Assembly (NCBI GenBank): GCA_903929885.1
Contig: CAIYWI010000142.1
Coordinates: 1-55,555, forward strand
Direction: 5' to 3'
Source of the DNA: an uncultured Phycisphaerales bacterium
GTDB taxonomy: Bacteria; Planctomycetota; Phycisphaerae; Phycisphaerales; UBA1924
Length of the DNA stretch: 55,555 nucleotides
In this document: piece after piece, positions 1-6,584 of the stretch
Position numbering within the stretch: the stretch's first letter is position 1
Layout: each line of letters starts with the position of its first letter
Translations under genes and position numbers: made by a program
The notes under the pieces: model-generated
Databases searched by the model: none
Told to the model about the DNA's origin: nothing
What the model saw: only the letters and a program-made list of their open reading frames with translations

Positions 1-22
1 GTATTCAGCCGAGTTTTCTAAG

Positions 23-95
23 TGGAGCGGAGGAGAGTCGAACTCCCGACCTCATCATTGCGAACGATGCGCTCTACCAACTGAGCTACCGCCCC
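23..95 (-). tRNA. tRNA-Ala (anticodon CGC)
   Basis: The reverse complement folds as a full 73-nt cloverleaf. The 7-bp acceptor GGGGCGG pairs with CCGCTCC with one G-T wobble. The anticodon stem CATCG/TGATG encloses the loop TTCGCAA, so the anticodon is CGC, which reads the Ala codon GCG. The T-loop is TTCGACT and the discriminator base is A. The 3' CCA is not encoded and would have to be added after transcription. It reads the abundant GCG codon of this GC-rich genome. Confidence 0.95.
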
Positions 96-142
96 ATCGT
101 GAATGTGTCGATCCGGCCGTGGGCGGCCTTTTCGAGGGGTCG

Positions 143-148
143 AGTATA
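143..148 (-). promoter_or_regulatory. putative -10 box (TATACT) for tRNA-Ala
   Basis: On the minus strand a TATACT hexamer lies 47 nt before the mature 5' end of tRNA-Ala, in an otherwise GC-rich gap. The same hexamer precedes tRNA-Thr at 54046. No convincing -35 element was seen. Confidence 0.45.
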
Positions 149-263
149 GCGCACCGACGATGCGAGTGTCGAGTCCTGCCCGTGACGATTAGGAACGTGT
201 TTGGAGCGGGCGATCCGTCGATCGGTTGGCGAGGTCCTGACCGAGCGAAACCTTCCGAGCGGC

Positions 264-269
264 TAACGT
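264..269 (+). promoter_or_regulatory. putative -10 box (TAACGT), leaderless type
   Basis: TAACGT lies 6 nt before the ATG at 276. No Shine-Dalgarno sequence separates them. With normal -10 geometry transcription would begin at or next to the A of the start codon. Confidence 0.4.
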
Positions 270-275
270 CCTCGC

Positions 276-1007
276 ATGCCTTCGCCGGTCCCATTCCCGT
301 TGTATGGGGTCGCCGATCCTGTCAGCAGTGCCACGCATCTCATCGGAGCGGTCGTGGCGGCTGTCGCCACGCCGCACCTGCTCAAGCGAAGCCGGGGCGG
401 ACAGCGCCTCAGTCTCGCGATCTTCGCCATGTCGGCGGTGCTGCTGTTGTCGTGCAGCGCGTTTTTCCACTCGGCCAGGGCCACCGAGTGGAGGCACATG
501 CTGCAGCGCCTCGATCACGCGGCGATCTTCATCCTCATCGCGGGCACCTTCACGCCCATCCATGCCATGCTCTTCGCCGGGCTCGCGCGGTGGGGCATGC
601 TCTGCCTCATCTGGACGATCGCGGCCGCTGGGATCGCGCTCAAGCTGGCCTTCTTCGCGACCTGTCCCCCATGGCTCAGCATCAGCGCGTATGTCGCGAT
701 GGGGTGGCTCGGTCTCTACGCCATGATCTCGCTTGGGCGCCGCTACGGCGTGCGGTTCATCTGGCCTTTGCTCCTCGGCGGCATCATCTACACGCTCGGC
801 GCGGCGGTCGAACTGACCGAGTGGCCCATGCTCTGGCATCGCGTGGTCAGGCCCCACGAACTCTTCCACCTCGCTGTGCTCGCCGGGTTGGCGTGTCACT
901 GGTGGTTCATCGCCAGAGCAGCCACCTTCGCGGCGGACCAAGCCTCGGGCATCGAGTCCCGGTGGCGGGAACTCGATCCGACGCCATTGCCACAACCCGT
1001 GGCCTGA
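276..1007 (+). CDS. HlyIII/PAQR family membrane protein
   Basis: This 243-aa polytopic membrane protein belongs to the hemolysin III (YqfA/PAQR) family. About seven hydrophobic segments fill the sequence, the normal size for the family. The PAQR metal-site residues are present: SAFFHS with His65, LDHAAIF with Asp80, and a late HELFH motif with His194 and His198. In eukaryotic PAQR receptors these bind zinc and support hydrolase-like activity; the bacterial role is unsettled and the name 'hemolysin' is historical. The ATG at 276 is chosen because a TAACGT box lies 6 nt upstream and the family N-terminus begins there. The gene stands alone and converges with the PfkB kinase. The family call is firm; the function is not. 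Confidence 0.9.
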   Translation: MPSPVPFPLYGVADPVSSATHLIGAVVAAVATPHLLKRSRGGQRLSLAIFAMSAVLLLSCSAFFHSARATEWRHMLQRLDHAAIFILIAGTFTPIHAMLFAGLARWGMLCLIWTIAAAGIALKLAFFATCPPWLSISAYVAMGWLGLYAMISLGRRYGVRFIWPLLLGGIIYTLGAAVELTEWPMLWHRVVRPHELFHLAVLAGLACHWWFIARAATFAADQASGIESRWRELDPTPLPQPVA

Positions 1008-1014
1008 ACCCCGC

Positions 1015-1038
1015 GTGACAGCCCCCTGCGGGTGTCAC
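1015..1038. terminator. hairpin between convergent genes, possible bidirectional terminator
   Basis: GTGACA at 1015-1020 pairs perfectly with TGTCAC at 1033-1038 around a GC-rich loop. It lies 8 nt after the HlyIII stop and 46 nt beyond the convergent kinase stop. There is no U-tract, so intrinsic termination is only possible. Confidence 0.4.
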
Positions 1039-1084
1039 TCCGCCATTCGCGACCGGCGCCAACTCCCTCCGGCGGCGATCCAGG

Positions 1085-2245
1085 TCACTCTGGTCCGGGC
1101 AGGTCGCCCAAAAAGGCCGTGAGACGCTCGCGAGTCGGGCTCGCCGCGTCTCTGACATAGGCCCCGCTCACGGCACACCCCGTCGCCAGGCACTCCTCAA
1201 GCGCCAGGCCGTGCACCTGCGCGAAGGCGAAGCCCCCGTTGAAGTGGTCGCCCGCGCCCGTCGAGAGCTTGGGGTGCGCCGTGAACGGGCCGTCGAACCA
1301 GCCGCTTGTGCCGCTTGCATCCGCCGCACCCGCCCCCTCGCGAGGATGGATCACCACGCAGTCGAGCCCCAGCCGCTCGCGAATCGCCGCCGCCGCCTGG
1401 CTCACGCGCTGGCCCAACGTCGCCATCGATCCCTCGCCGTAGACGTCCAGCCCCAAGACCGAGGCGATCCGCTGCGACTCCGCGAGGTTCAGCCCCAGCG
1501 TCACGGCCACGCCCGGCGCCGCTTCCAGTTCCCGCAGTTGCTCGAGCGCGCCGCGAATGTCGCCGTCCGTCCGCTTCGCCGGGTCCGACAGGTCGATGAA
1601 GACCCTCCTCGCCTTCGCACTCGCCCGAGGCAGCACCTCGCGCACCAGCCCCCGCCAGATCCCCGGCACGCCCCCCAGAAGCGACCAGTTCACGATGCCC
1701 AGGAGCGAGGCTTCATCCACCATCGCCCGCAGCGAGTCGAGCCCCACCCGCTCCACCAGTTGCTCCCACGTCACCTGCTGCACGTTCGCCGTGTTGTTGA
1801 ACATCAGCTTGCCGTCGTCGAACTCCAGGCAATCCGTCGTCGACGGCTCGGCCACCGGCACCACCCGGCGGCATCGCGCCGCAAAGGGCGCAAAGACCGG
1901 GTGCAGCGCCAGCGAAGGCCCCTGACCCACCGCGCCCACATAGTCCACCTTCATGCCCAGCTGCGCCAAGCCGCCCGCCATCAAGGGCCCGTTGCCCCCG
2001 AAGCGATCCTCCAGCAGCACCTGCTCGATGTTGGTCGACTTGCCCGAGGCGTCGGCGCATCGCGCCGCGAACGCGCTGATGGTCTTGAGACGCACATACC
2101 CCGAGGGGCTCATGTCGTGACGCACGTCGACCATGTGGATGATCGAGTCGATGAACCCGTCGAAGCCCACGAGCGCCGACTCGGTTCGGGCCAAGGCCCC
2201 GATCTTCGTCGCCGCACCCGTCGCGATGTCCTTGCGTGTGGCCAT
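1085..2245 (-). CDS. PfkB family carbohydrate kinase
   Basis: This 386-aa protein is a ribokinase/PfkB-type sugar kinase that would phosphorylate a sugar or nucleoside with ATP in the cytosol. Near the N-terminus, GFDGFIDSI resembles the substrate-binding start of the family. The hallmark near residue 330 reads STGAGDHFNGGF, with the anion-hole GAGD and catalytic Asp. The protein is longer than ribokinase (about 310 aa), with extra central sequence. The ATG at 2245 is preferred over an in-frame start 57 nt upstream because a TATGCT box lies between the two. The gene is divergent from rdgB. The substrate cannot be told from sequence. Confidence 0.82.
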   Translation of the reverse strand: MATRKDIATGAATKIGALARTESALVGFDGFIDSIIHMVDVRHDMSPSGYVRLKTISAFAARCADASGKSTNIEQVLLEDRFGGNGPLMAGGLAQLGMKVDYVGAVGQGPSLALHPVFAPFAARCRRVVPVAEPSTTDCLEFDDGKLMFNNTANVQQVTWEQLVERVGLDSLRAMVDEASLLGIVNWSLLGGVPGIWRGLVREVLPRASAKARRVFIDLSDPAKRTDGDIRGALEQLRELEAAPGVAVTLGLNLAESQRIASVLGLDVYGEGSMATLGQRVSQAAAAIRERLGLDCVVIHPREGAGAADASGTSGWFDGPFTAHPKLSTGAGDHFNGGFAFAQVHGLALEECLATGCAVSGAYVRDAASPTRERLTAFLGDLPGPE

Positions 2246-2256
2246 ATCGTGAGCCA

Positions 2257-2262
2257 AGCATA
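2257..2262 (-). promoter_or_regulatory. putative -10 box (TATGCT)
   Basis: On the minus strand TATGCT lies 11 nt before the PfkB kinase ATG at 2245, in the short divergent gap shared with rdgB. It lies downstream of the longer in-frame start and so supports the shorter protein. Confidence 0.4.
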
Positions 2263-2286
2263 CCCGATCCCGCGAAGGCCCATCGC

Positions 2287-2940
2287 ATGACCATCCCCGC
2301 ACGCACCATCGTCCTGGCCACCGGCAACGCCCACAAGGTCGAGGAACTCCGCGCCATCCTCGGCCCCGCCGTGCCTGCCATCCGCCTGCTGGGACTGCGC
2401 GACCTCCCCGGCCCGTTCGCCGAACCCGCCGAGACGGGCGCCACCTTCGAGGCCAACGCCGCCATCAAGGCCCGGGCCTACGCCGCCGCCACGGGCCTCG
2501 AGTGCCTTGCCGACGACTCGGGCATCGAGATCGACGCCCTGTCGGGTCGGCCCGGCGTCATCTCCTCGCACTACTGCACGGATGGCCGCGAAACCGGCAT
2601 GACTCGCGAGCAGCGCGACCAGTCCAACAACCAACGAGTGCTCCGCGAACTCGAGGGCGTGCCCGCCGACCGTCGCGGGGCTCGGTTCGTCTGCGTCATC
2701 GCGCTGGCGAGGCCCGGCGAGCAGGAGGTTCGCCACTTCCGGGGCGTCTTCGAAGGTCGCATCGGCCTCCCGCCCCGCGTGCCCGCCGGCACGCACGGCT
2801 TCGGCTACGACCCCCTCTTTCTCGTGGCCCCCGACTTCGCTCGCACCGGCGCGGAACTCGACCCCGCCGACAAGAACCGCCTCAGCCATCGCGCGCAGGC
2901 CGCATCACGACTGGCGGCATGGCTTGCGACCGGTCGATAG
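2287..2940 (+). CDS. rdgB: dITP/XTP pyrophosphatase (RdgB/HAM1)
   Basis: This 217-aa protein hydrolyses dITP, ITP and XTP to monophosphates plus pyrophosphate, keeping deaminated purines out of DNA and RNA. The family signature is complete: the N-terminal ATGNAHKVEEL nucleotide loop, LADDSGIEIDAL, SNNQRVLREL, and FGYDPLF near the C-terminus, followed by KNRLSHRAQA. The length matches the roughly 200-aa family norm. The ATG at 2287 begins right before the conserved IVLATGN strand; a weak GAAGG lies 8 nt upstream. An in-frame start at 2236 would read back into the divergent kinase gene and is rejected. It is followed after 47 nt by fur, which has its own promoter-like box. Confidence 0.95.
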   Translation: MTIPARTIVLATGNAHKVEELRAILGPAVPAIRLLGLRDLPGPFAEPAETGATFEANAAIKARAYAAATGLECLADDSGIEIDALSGRPGVISSHYCTDGRETGMTREQRDQSNNQRVLRELEGVPADRRGARFVCVIALARPGEQEVRHFRGVFEGRIGLPPRVPAGTHGFGYDPLFLVAPDFARTGAELDPADKNRLSHRAQAASRLAAWLATGR

Positions 2941-2975
2941 GCCCCGCCCGCGTCCCCGGCGGCGGCACGCTCCAC

Positions 2976-2981
2976 TACAAT
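2976..2981 (+). promoter_or_regulatory. putative -10 box (TACAAT), leaderless type
   Basis: TACAAT lies 6 nt before the fur ATG at 2988. It is close to the sigma70 consensus TATAAT. There is no ribosome binding site between them, so transcription would start at the initiation codon. Confidence 0.5.
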
Positions 2982-2987
2982 CCGCCC

Positions 2988-3428
2988 ATGCGTGCCCCCT
3001 CCGAGCGACAGACTCGCCAGCGACAGGCCATCCGCGACGCCATCGCCGATGCCGGCATGCCCCTGTCGCCCCGCGAGATCCTCGAGCACGCCCAGACCCG
3101 CATCGAGGGCCTGGGCATGGCCACCGTCTACCGCACGCTGCGACTCCTCGTCGAGAGCGGCATCATCGTTCCCGTCGAGATTCCCGGCGATTCGCCCCGC
3201 TTCGAACTCACCGGCAAGGGCCACCATCACCACTTCTTCTGCCGCCGCTGCGAACGAGTCTTCGAAGTCGACGGCTGCCCCGGCGACTTCGCCTCGCTGG
3301 CCCCCAAGGGCTTCACGCTCGACGGGCACGAACTGGTGCTCTTCGGCACGTGTGCCTCGTGCGGCCCCGGCTCGCCCTCCACATCGTGCCCGGTGCCCCA
3401 CAAGCACGGCCGCTCCTGTCGCCATTGA
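2988..3428 (+). CDS. Fur family transcriptional regulator
   Basis: This 146-aa protein is a ferric-uptake-regulator family metal-sensing repressor. The N-terminal winged helix contains the MATVYRTLRLLVESGII recognition region typical of Fur. The dimerisation and metal-binding half begins with a His-rich HHHHFF stretch near residues 78-83. Structural-zinc cysteine pairs follow: CRRC at 85-88 and CASC at 122-125. A short C-terminal tail with Cys and His could add metal ligands. Whether it senses Fe, Zn, Mn or peroxide cannot be decided. It begins the cluster fur-rnpA-yidD-aminotransferase, and its stop overlaps the rnpA start. Confidence 0.9.
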   Translation: MRAPSERQTRQRQAIRDAIADAGMPLSPREILEHAQTRIEGLGMATVYRTLRLLVESGIIVPVEIPGDSPRFELTGKGHHHHFFCRRCERVFEVDGCPGDFASLAPKGFTLDGHELVLFGTCASCGPGSPSTSCPVPHKHGRSCRH

Positions 3429-3844
3429 CCAGCACGCCGGACCAACCTCCGCCACGCCACACGCTCGGGCCCGCCCGTCGCCTGCAGCACGACCTTGAGT
3501 TCGAGGCCGTGCACGCAGCCAAGATGCGCAAGCAAGGCCGCGTGCTCATGCTCTGGGCCGTGCCCAACGGACGTCCCGCGTGGCGACTGGGGCTCGCCGT
3601 CTCGAGCCGCGTGGGCCATGCCGCCGTTCGCGTGCGGTGCAAGCGTCTCATTCGCGAGGCCTTCCGCCTCGCTCAGCACGAATTGCCCCTGCTGGATGGC
3701 CAAGGCCTCGACGCCATCGTCGGCGTCCGCGACGCACGCGCCATCTCCTTCGCCCTCGTCGATGCCGAACTTCGTGCCCTGGCGACCGAAGCCCGCGAGG
3801 AATGGGCCCGCCGTCGTCGCCGCGCCGGAAGGGACGCGACGTGA
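3425..3844 (+). CDS. rnpA: ribonuclease P protein component
   Basis: This 139-aa basic protein is the protein subunit of RNase P, which cuts 5' leaders from pre-tRNAs together with the catalytic RNA. The RNR-region helix lies at about residues 62-82 and reads RVGHAAVRVRCKRLIREAFR. Compared with the usual RNRxKR core, the Asn is Val here (RVRCKR). The TTG at 3425 is the best start: it overlaps the fur stop as TTGA and puts the FEAV strand at the expected place. The stop overlaps the yidD GTG. The usual rpmH partner upstream is absent and fur sits there instead. The three tRNAs elsewhere in the window with visible 5' leaders are likely substrates. Confidence 0.85.
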   Translation: MTSTPDQPPPRHTLGPARRLQHDLEFEAVHAAKMRKQGRVLMLWAVPNGRPAWRLGLAVSSRVGHAAVRVRCKRLIREAFRLAQHELPLLDGQGLDAIVGVRDARAISFALVDAELRALATEAREEWARRRRRAGRDAT

Positions 3845-4095
3845 CCCGCTGCCTCACCGCCATCTTCATCGGCTTGATCCGCCTCTATCAGGTGCTGCTC
3901 TCGCCCCTCATGGGCGGACAGTGTCGCTTCCACCCCACGTGCTCGCATTACGGCATCGACGCCCTGCGAGCGTGGGGCCCCGGCCGCGGGTCGTGGCTCA
4001 CCATCCGCCGTATTCTCCGGTGCAATCCCTTCGTCGAAGGCGGGTACGACCCGGTGCCGGCGAAGGATCGTCCGCCCGCCTCCGACCGTCGCTGA
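3841..4095 (+). CDS. yidD: membrane protein insertion efficiency factor YidD
   Basis: This 84-aa protein is YidD, a small membrane-associated factor thought to assist YidC-dependent insertion of membrane proteins. The amphipathic N-terminus FIGLIRLYQVLLSP is followed by the diagnostic CRFHPTCSHYGIDAL at about residues 28-42 and a later ILRCNPF. The three conserved cysteines are present. The GTG at 3841 overlaps the rnpA stop as GTGA, the usual rnpA-yidD coupling. yidC does not follow here, unlike in many bacteria. Confidence 0.93.
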   Translation: MTRCLTAIFIGLIRLYQVLLSPLMGGQCRFHPTCSHYGIDALRAWGPGRGSWLTIRRILRCNPFVEGGYDPVPAKDRPPASDRR

Positions 4096-4106
4096 ACCCA
4101 CACGCC

Positions 4107-5111
4107 ATGTCCACCGTCTTCCTCAACGGATCCTTCCTGACGCCCGACCAGGCCATGGTGGGGGCCTTCGACGCGGGCCTGCAGCACGGCGTGGGCCTCT
4201 TCGAGACGCTCCTTGCCGTCCGCGAGGGCGATGGCGCACGCGTCGTGCATCTCGACCAGCACCTGCAACGCCTCGCCGACAGCGCACGCGATCTCACGCT
4301 TTCCGAGCATCTCCGCACCGCCGCCTTGGCCGACGCCGTTCGCCGCACCGTCGACCGCGCCTTCGAAGAGCAGGCCCAGGCCCAGCGGCTTCGCGTCCGT
4401 CTCACCATCACCGGGGGCGACCTCAATCTCCTCTCCGCCGCACGCGCGGGCGCCGAGCCGCGAGAGCACGCGCCCACGCTGCTCATCCACGCCCAGCCTG
4501 CCGCGGAGTACCCGCCCGAGATGCTCCGACGGGGCGTGCTCGCCACCATCGCCGACTGGAAGGCCAATCCCCTCGATCCCTTTCAGGGCCACAAGACGCT
4601 CAACTACTGGCCTCGCCTGCGCGAACTGCAGGTCGCCGCGGGCAAGCGTGCCGCCGAGGCGCTGGTCATGCAGGTCACCAACTACCTCGCCGGCGGCTGC
4701 GTCAGCAACGCCTTCATCGTCGCCGACGGCGAACTCGTCACCCCCATCGCGCGAGGCGAGGAGGAGGACGTGCTGGGCGAAGGGGGCCTCGAACCCCAAC
4801 CCCCCGCCGAGGACGAACCCGTCAACAACTACGACCCGCCCGTGCGAGGCGTGGCCGTCCCCAGCCCCGTGCTCCCCGGCATCGTCCGCCGCTGGGTGAT
4901 GGACTGGGCCCTCGCCGAAGGCATCGAGTGCACGCGTCGCATGATCTCCATCCGCGACGTGCTCGACGCCGACGAGGTCTTCCTCACCAACAGCAGTTGG
5001 GGCGTGCTTCCCGTCGTCGCCGTCGAATCGCACGCGGTGGGTGAAGGAAAGGTCGGCCCTGTCGCTTCGCGACTCGTCGACGCGTGGGCGCAGGTCGCCC
5101 AAGTGAAGTGA
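4107..5111 (+). CDS. aminotransferase class IV (BCAT / aminodeoxychorismate lyase-like)
   Basis: This 334-aa protein is a fold-type IV PLP enzyme related to branched-chain aminotransferase, D-amino acid aminotransferase and 4-amino-4-deoxychorismate lyase. The N-terminus MSTVFLNGSF and GAFDAGLQHGVGLFET are typical. The PLP lysine is Lys163 in GHKTLNYWPRL. The cofactor phosphate loop is recognisable in VPSPVLPGIVRRWV and the C-terminal EVFLTNSSWGVLPV. An acidic, Pro-rich insertion (about residues 212-248) sits between the strand ending in VTPI and the VLPGI helix, making the protein roughly 40 aa longer than usual. It starts 11 nt after yidD and is likely co-transcribed. Which of the three activities it has is not clear. 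Confidence 0.85.
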   Translation: MSTVFLNGSFLTPDQAMVGAFDAGLQHGVGLFETLLAVREGDGARVVHLDQHLQRLADSARDLTLSEHLRTAALADAVRRTVDRAFEEQAQAQRLRVRLTITGGDLNLLSAARAGAEPREHAPTLLIHAQPAAEYPPEMLRRGVLATIADWKANPLDPFQGHKTLNYWPRLRELQVAAGKRAAEALVMQVTNYLAGGCVSNAFIVADGELVTPIARGEEEDVLGEGGLEPQPPAEDEPVNNYDPPVRGVAVPSPVLPGIVRRWVMDWALAEGIECTRRMISIRDVLDADEVFLTNSSWGVLPVVAVESHAVGEGKVGPVASRLVDAWAQVAQVK

Positions 5112-5334
5112 CGGTCTCCGCCGGGTTTCCCTCACCCGCTCCGAAGGTTCGGTCGCCCGTCGCGCCAGGCATCCGCCCTCCGGGCGGCGTGCGCCCTTGC
5201 TGCTCGTCCGCTTCGGGGCGAATCAGCAGGGAGCCAAGGTTCGCTGCCAGGCTCCGCGGGCGACCCTTGGGCGAGCGAACGCGCAATCGAGGCGTGACCC
5301 ACGCCCTCCTCGCCCCTCGTGGGCTCGCCGACCC
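5112..5334. other. 223-nt convergent intergenic gap with a short hairpin
   Basis: No supported gene lies here. A perfect short hairpin, CCGCCC at 5173-5178 and GGGCGG at 5182-5187 with a 3-nt loop, could help terminate one or both converging transcripts. I looked for SRP, 6S or tmRNA signatures on both strands and found none. Confidence 0.4.
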
Positions 5335-6552
5335 TCAACCCGGCAGTTCCGGCAGCACCCACGACTTGTCGTTCCAAAGCCGCTCGAAGAGCGCGAGGTG
5401 CTGCGCAAAGGGCGGGTTCTCCGGCAGCGACAGCCCGCACGCCATCAGCAGGTCCACCAGCCCCTGGTAGTCCGACTCGGCGATGAACTCCCTCGCCACC
5501 CGCGGCTTGCCCGAGAACGTCCCCTCCTGCACCGCCTGCAGGTCCGCCATGTTGTGGTAGTTTCCCAGCGGCAGGCACACGCACGTGGCCTCGAGCCCGA
5601 AGGCGCAGAAGACGCTCGCCTCGCACGCCCCGCCCGCCATCAGCTTGCGCTGCCACTTCCAGCGGGGCAGGTCCGCCAGCTTCTGCGACGCCGTCACCGT
5701 GCTCGATCCGCCCGCGATCTCCTCGGCCCGCTTGGCCACCGCGTCCGTCAGCGAGGGCGCGAAGATGCTCAGCCGGTCGCCCACCCGCACGATCGGCCCG
5801 CCGCCGATGGGGCTCTCGGCAAAACTGCGGCTGTTCTCGAGCGCAATCACCCTTGCATTCGCCGGCAGCGTCTTCGAGCGGCACGCCCCGATGGCCCCCA
5901 CGAAGCCGATCTCCTCCGCCCGCGTGAAGAGCAGCCGCACCGGTTGCGTCAGTTGGTCCAAGGGCAGCGTGTCGTACGCCGCCACCGCCGCGGCCAACGC
6001 CGCCAGGTCGTCGCACGCCAGCGTGTGCACCAGGCCGTCGATCGCCTCGGCCGCGCCCACGTCCCACGTCGCCACGTCGCCCACGGCCACCGAATCCGTC
6101 GGGCGGCGGAGCTCGGCCATGTAGTGACGGAATCCGCCGGGCTTGCTCCCCGGACGCGGATCGCCGAAGAGGTGCCCCTCGTGTCGCACGTCGAACTCGT
6201 CGTGGATCACCACCGCCGCGTCGACGAAGTACTCGTCCATCACCCCGCCACGGAACGAGAGTTCCACCACGTCGGGCGCGACGATGCGCTCGACGACGAA
6301 GCCCGGATGGTCCATGTGCGCGGTGAAGTACACCGGACGGGCATCCGTGGCTCGCTCGGCGGCCGCCGCGATGACGAGGTTGCCGTGCTCGTCGCTCGTG
6401 CACGCCAGGTCGGGGCGAGTGGCCAGCCACTTGCGGATCCACGCGATCACCCGCTGCTCGCGCCCGGCGACGCTGGGCAGGGACGTGATGTCCATGAGGT
6501 GCTCGAGATGACGCTGCCGCTGGGCGTCGGTCCGCGTGATCGGTGGGGCCAT
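5335..6552 (-). CDS. M42/M20-type metallopeptidase (aminopeptidase)
   Basis: This 405-aa protein is a di-zinc peptidase of the M42/M28-like clan, probably a cytosolic aminopeptidase. Metal and catalytic motifs can be read in order: HMDHPGF (His79), a central CDDLAAL that replaces the usual DNR-type motif, the catalytic pair Glu213-Glu214 in TRAEEIGFVGA, then ENSRSF, and finally GNYHNM with the last His ligand. An insertion between the first His and the CDD motif resembles the lid or dodecamer domain of M42 enzymes. The ATG at 6552 has a TACCCT box 6 nt upstream, suggesting a leaderless transcript. It lies just downstream of glycogen synthase on the same strand but has its own promoter-like box. 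Confidence 0.82.
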   Translation of the reverse strand: MAPPITRTDAQRQRHLEHLMDITSLPSVAGREQRVIAWIRKWLATRPDLACTSDEHGNLVIAAAAERATDARPVYFTAHMDHPGFVVERIVAPDVVELSFRGGVMDEYFVDAAVVIHDEFDVRHEGHLFGDPRPGSKPGGFRHYMAELRRPTDSVAVGDVATWDVGAAEAIDGLVHTLACDDLAALAAAVAAYDTLPLDQLTQPVRLLFTRAEEIGFVGAIGACRSKTLPANARVIALENSRSFAESPIGGGPIVRVGDRLSIFAPSLTDAVAKRAEEIAGGSSTVTASQKLADLPRWKWQRKLMAGGACEASVFCAFGLEATCVCLPLGNYHNMADLQAVQEGTFSGKPRVAREFIAESDYQGLVDLLMACGLSLPENPPFAQHLALFERLWNDKSWVLPELPG

Positions 6553-6558
6553 GTGGCG

Positions 6559-6564
6559 AGGGTA
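6559..6564 (-). promoter_or_regulatory. putative -10 box (TACCCT), leaderless type
   Basis: On the minus strand TACCCT lies 6 nt before the ATG at 6552 of the M42-type peptidase, between it and the glycogen synthase stop at 6585. No Shine-Dalgarno sequence is present. Confidence 0.4.
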
Positions 6565-6584
6565 GTCGTCGCGAAGGCGTGCGC

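Noticed and set aside
2236..2286. Extended N-terminus for RdgB
   Set aside because: The extra residues overlap the divergent kinase gene and are not seen in the family. The conserved strand begins right after the ATG at 2287.
5112..5334. Possible SRP RNA, 6S RNA or tmRNA in the convergent gap
   Set aside because: I looked for the SRP GGAAGG-AGCA region, tmRNA tRNA-like ends and the 6S bubble layout on both strands and found none.
5084..5470. Open frame across the 5112-5334 gap
   Set aside because: It runs from inside the aminotransferase into the convergent peptidase gene and its translation has no recognisable motif.
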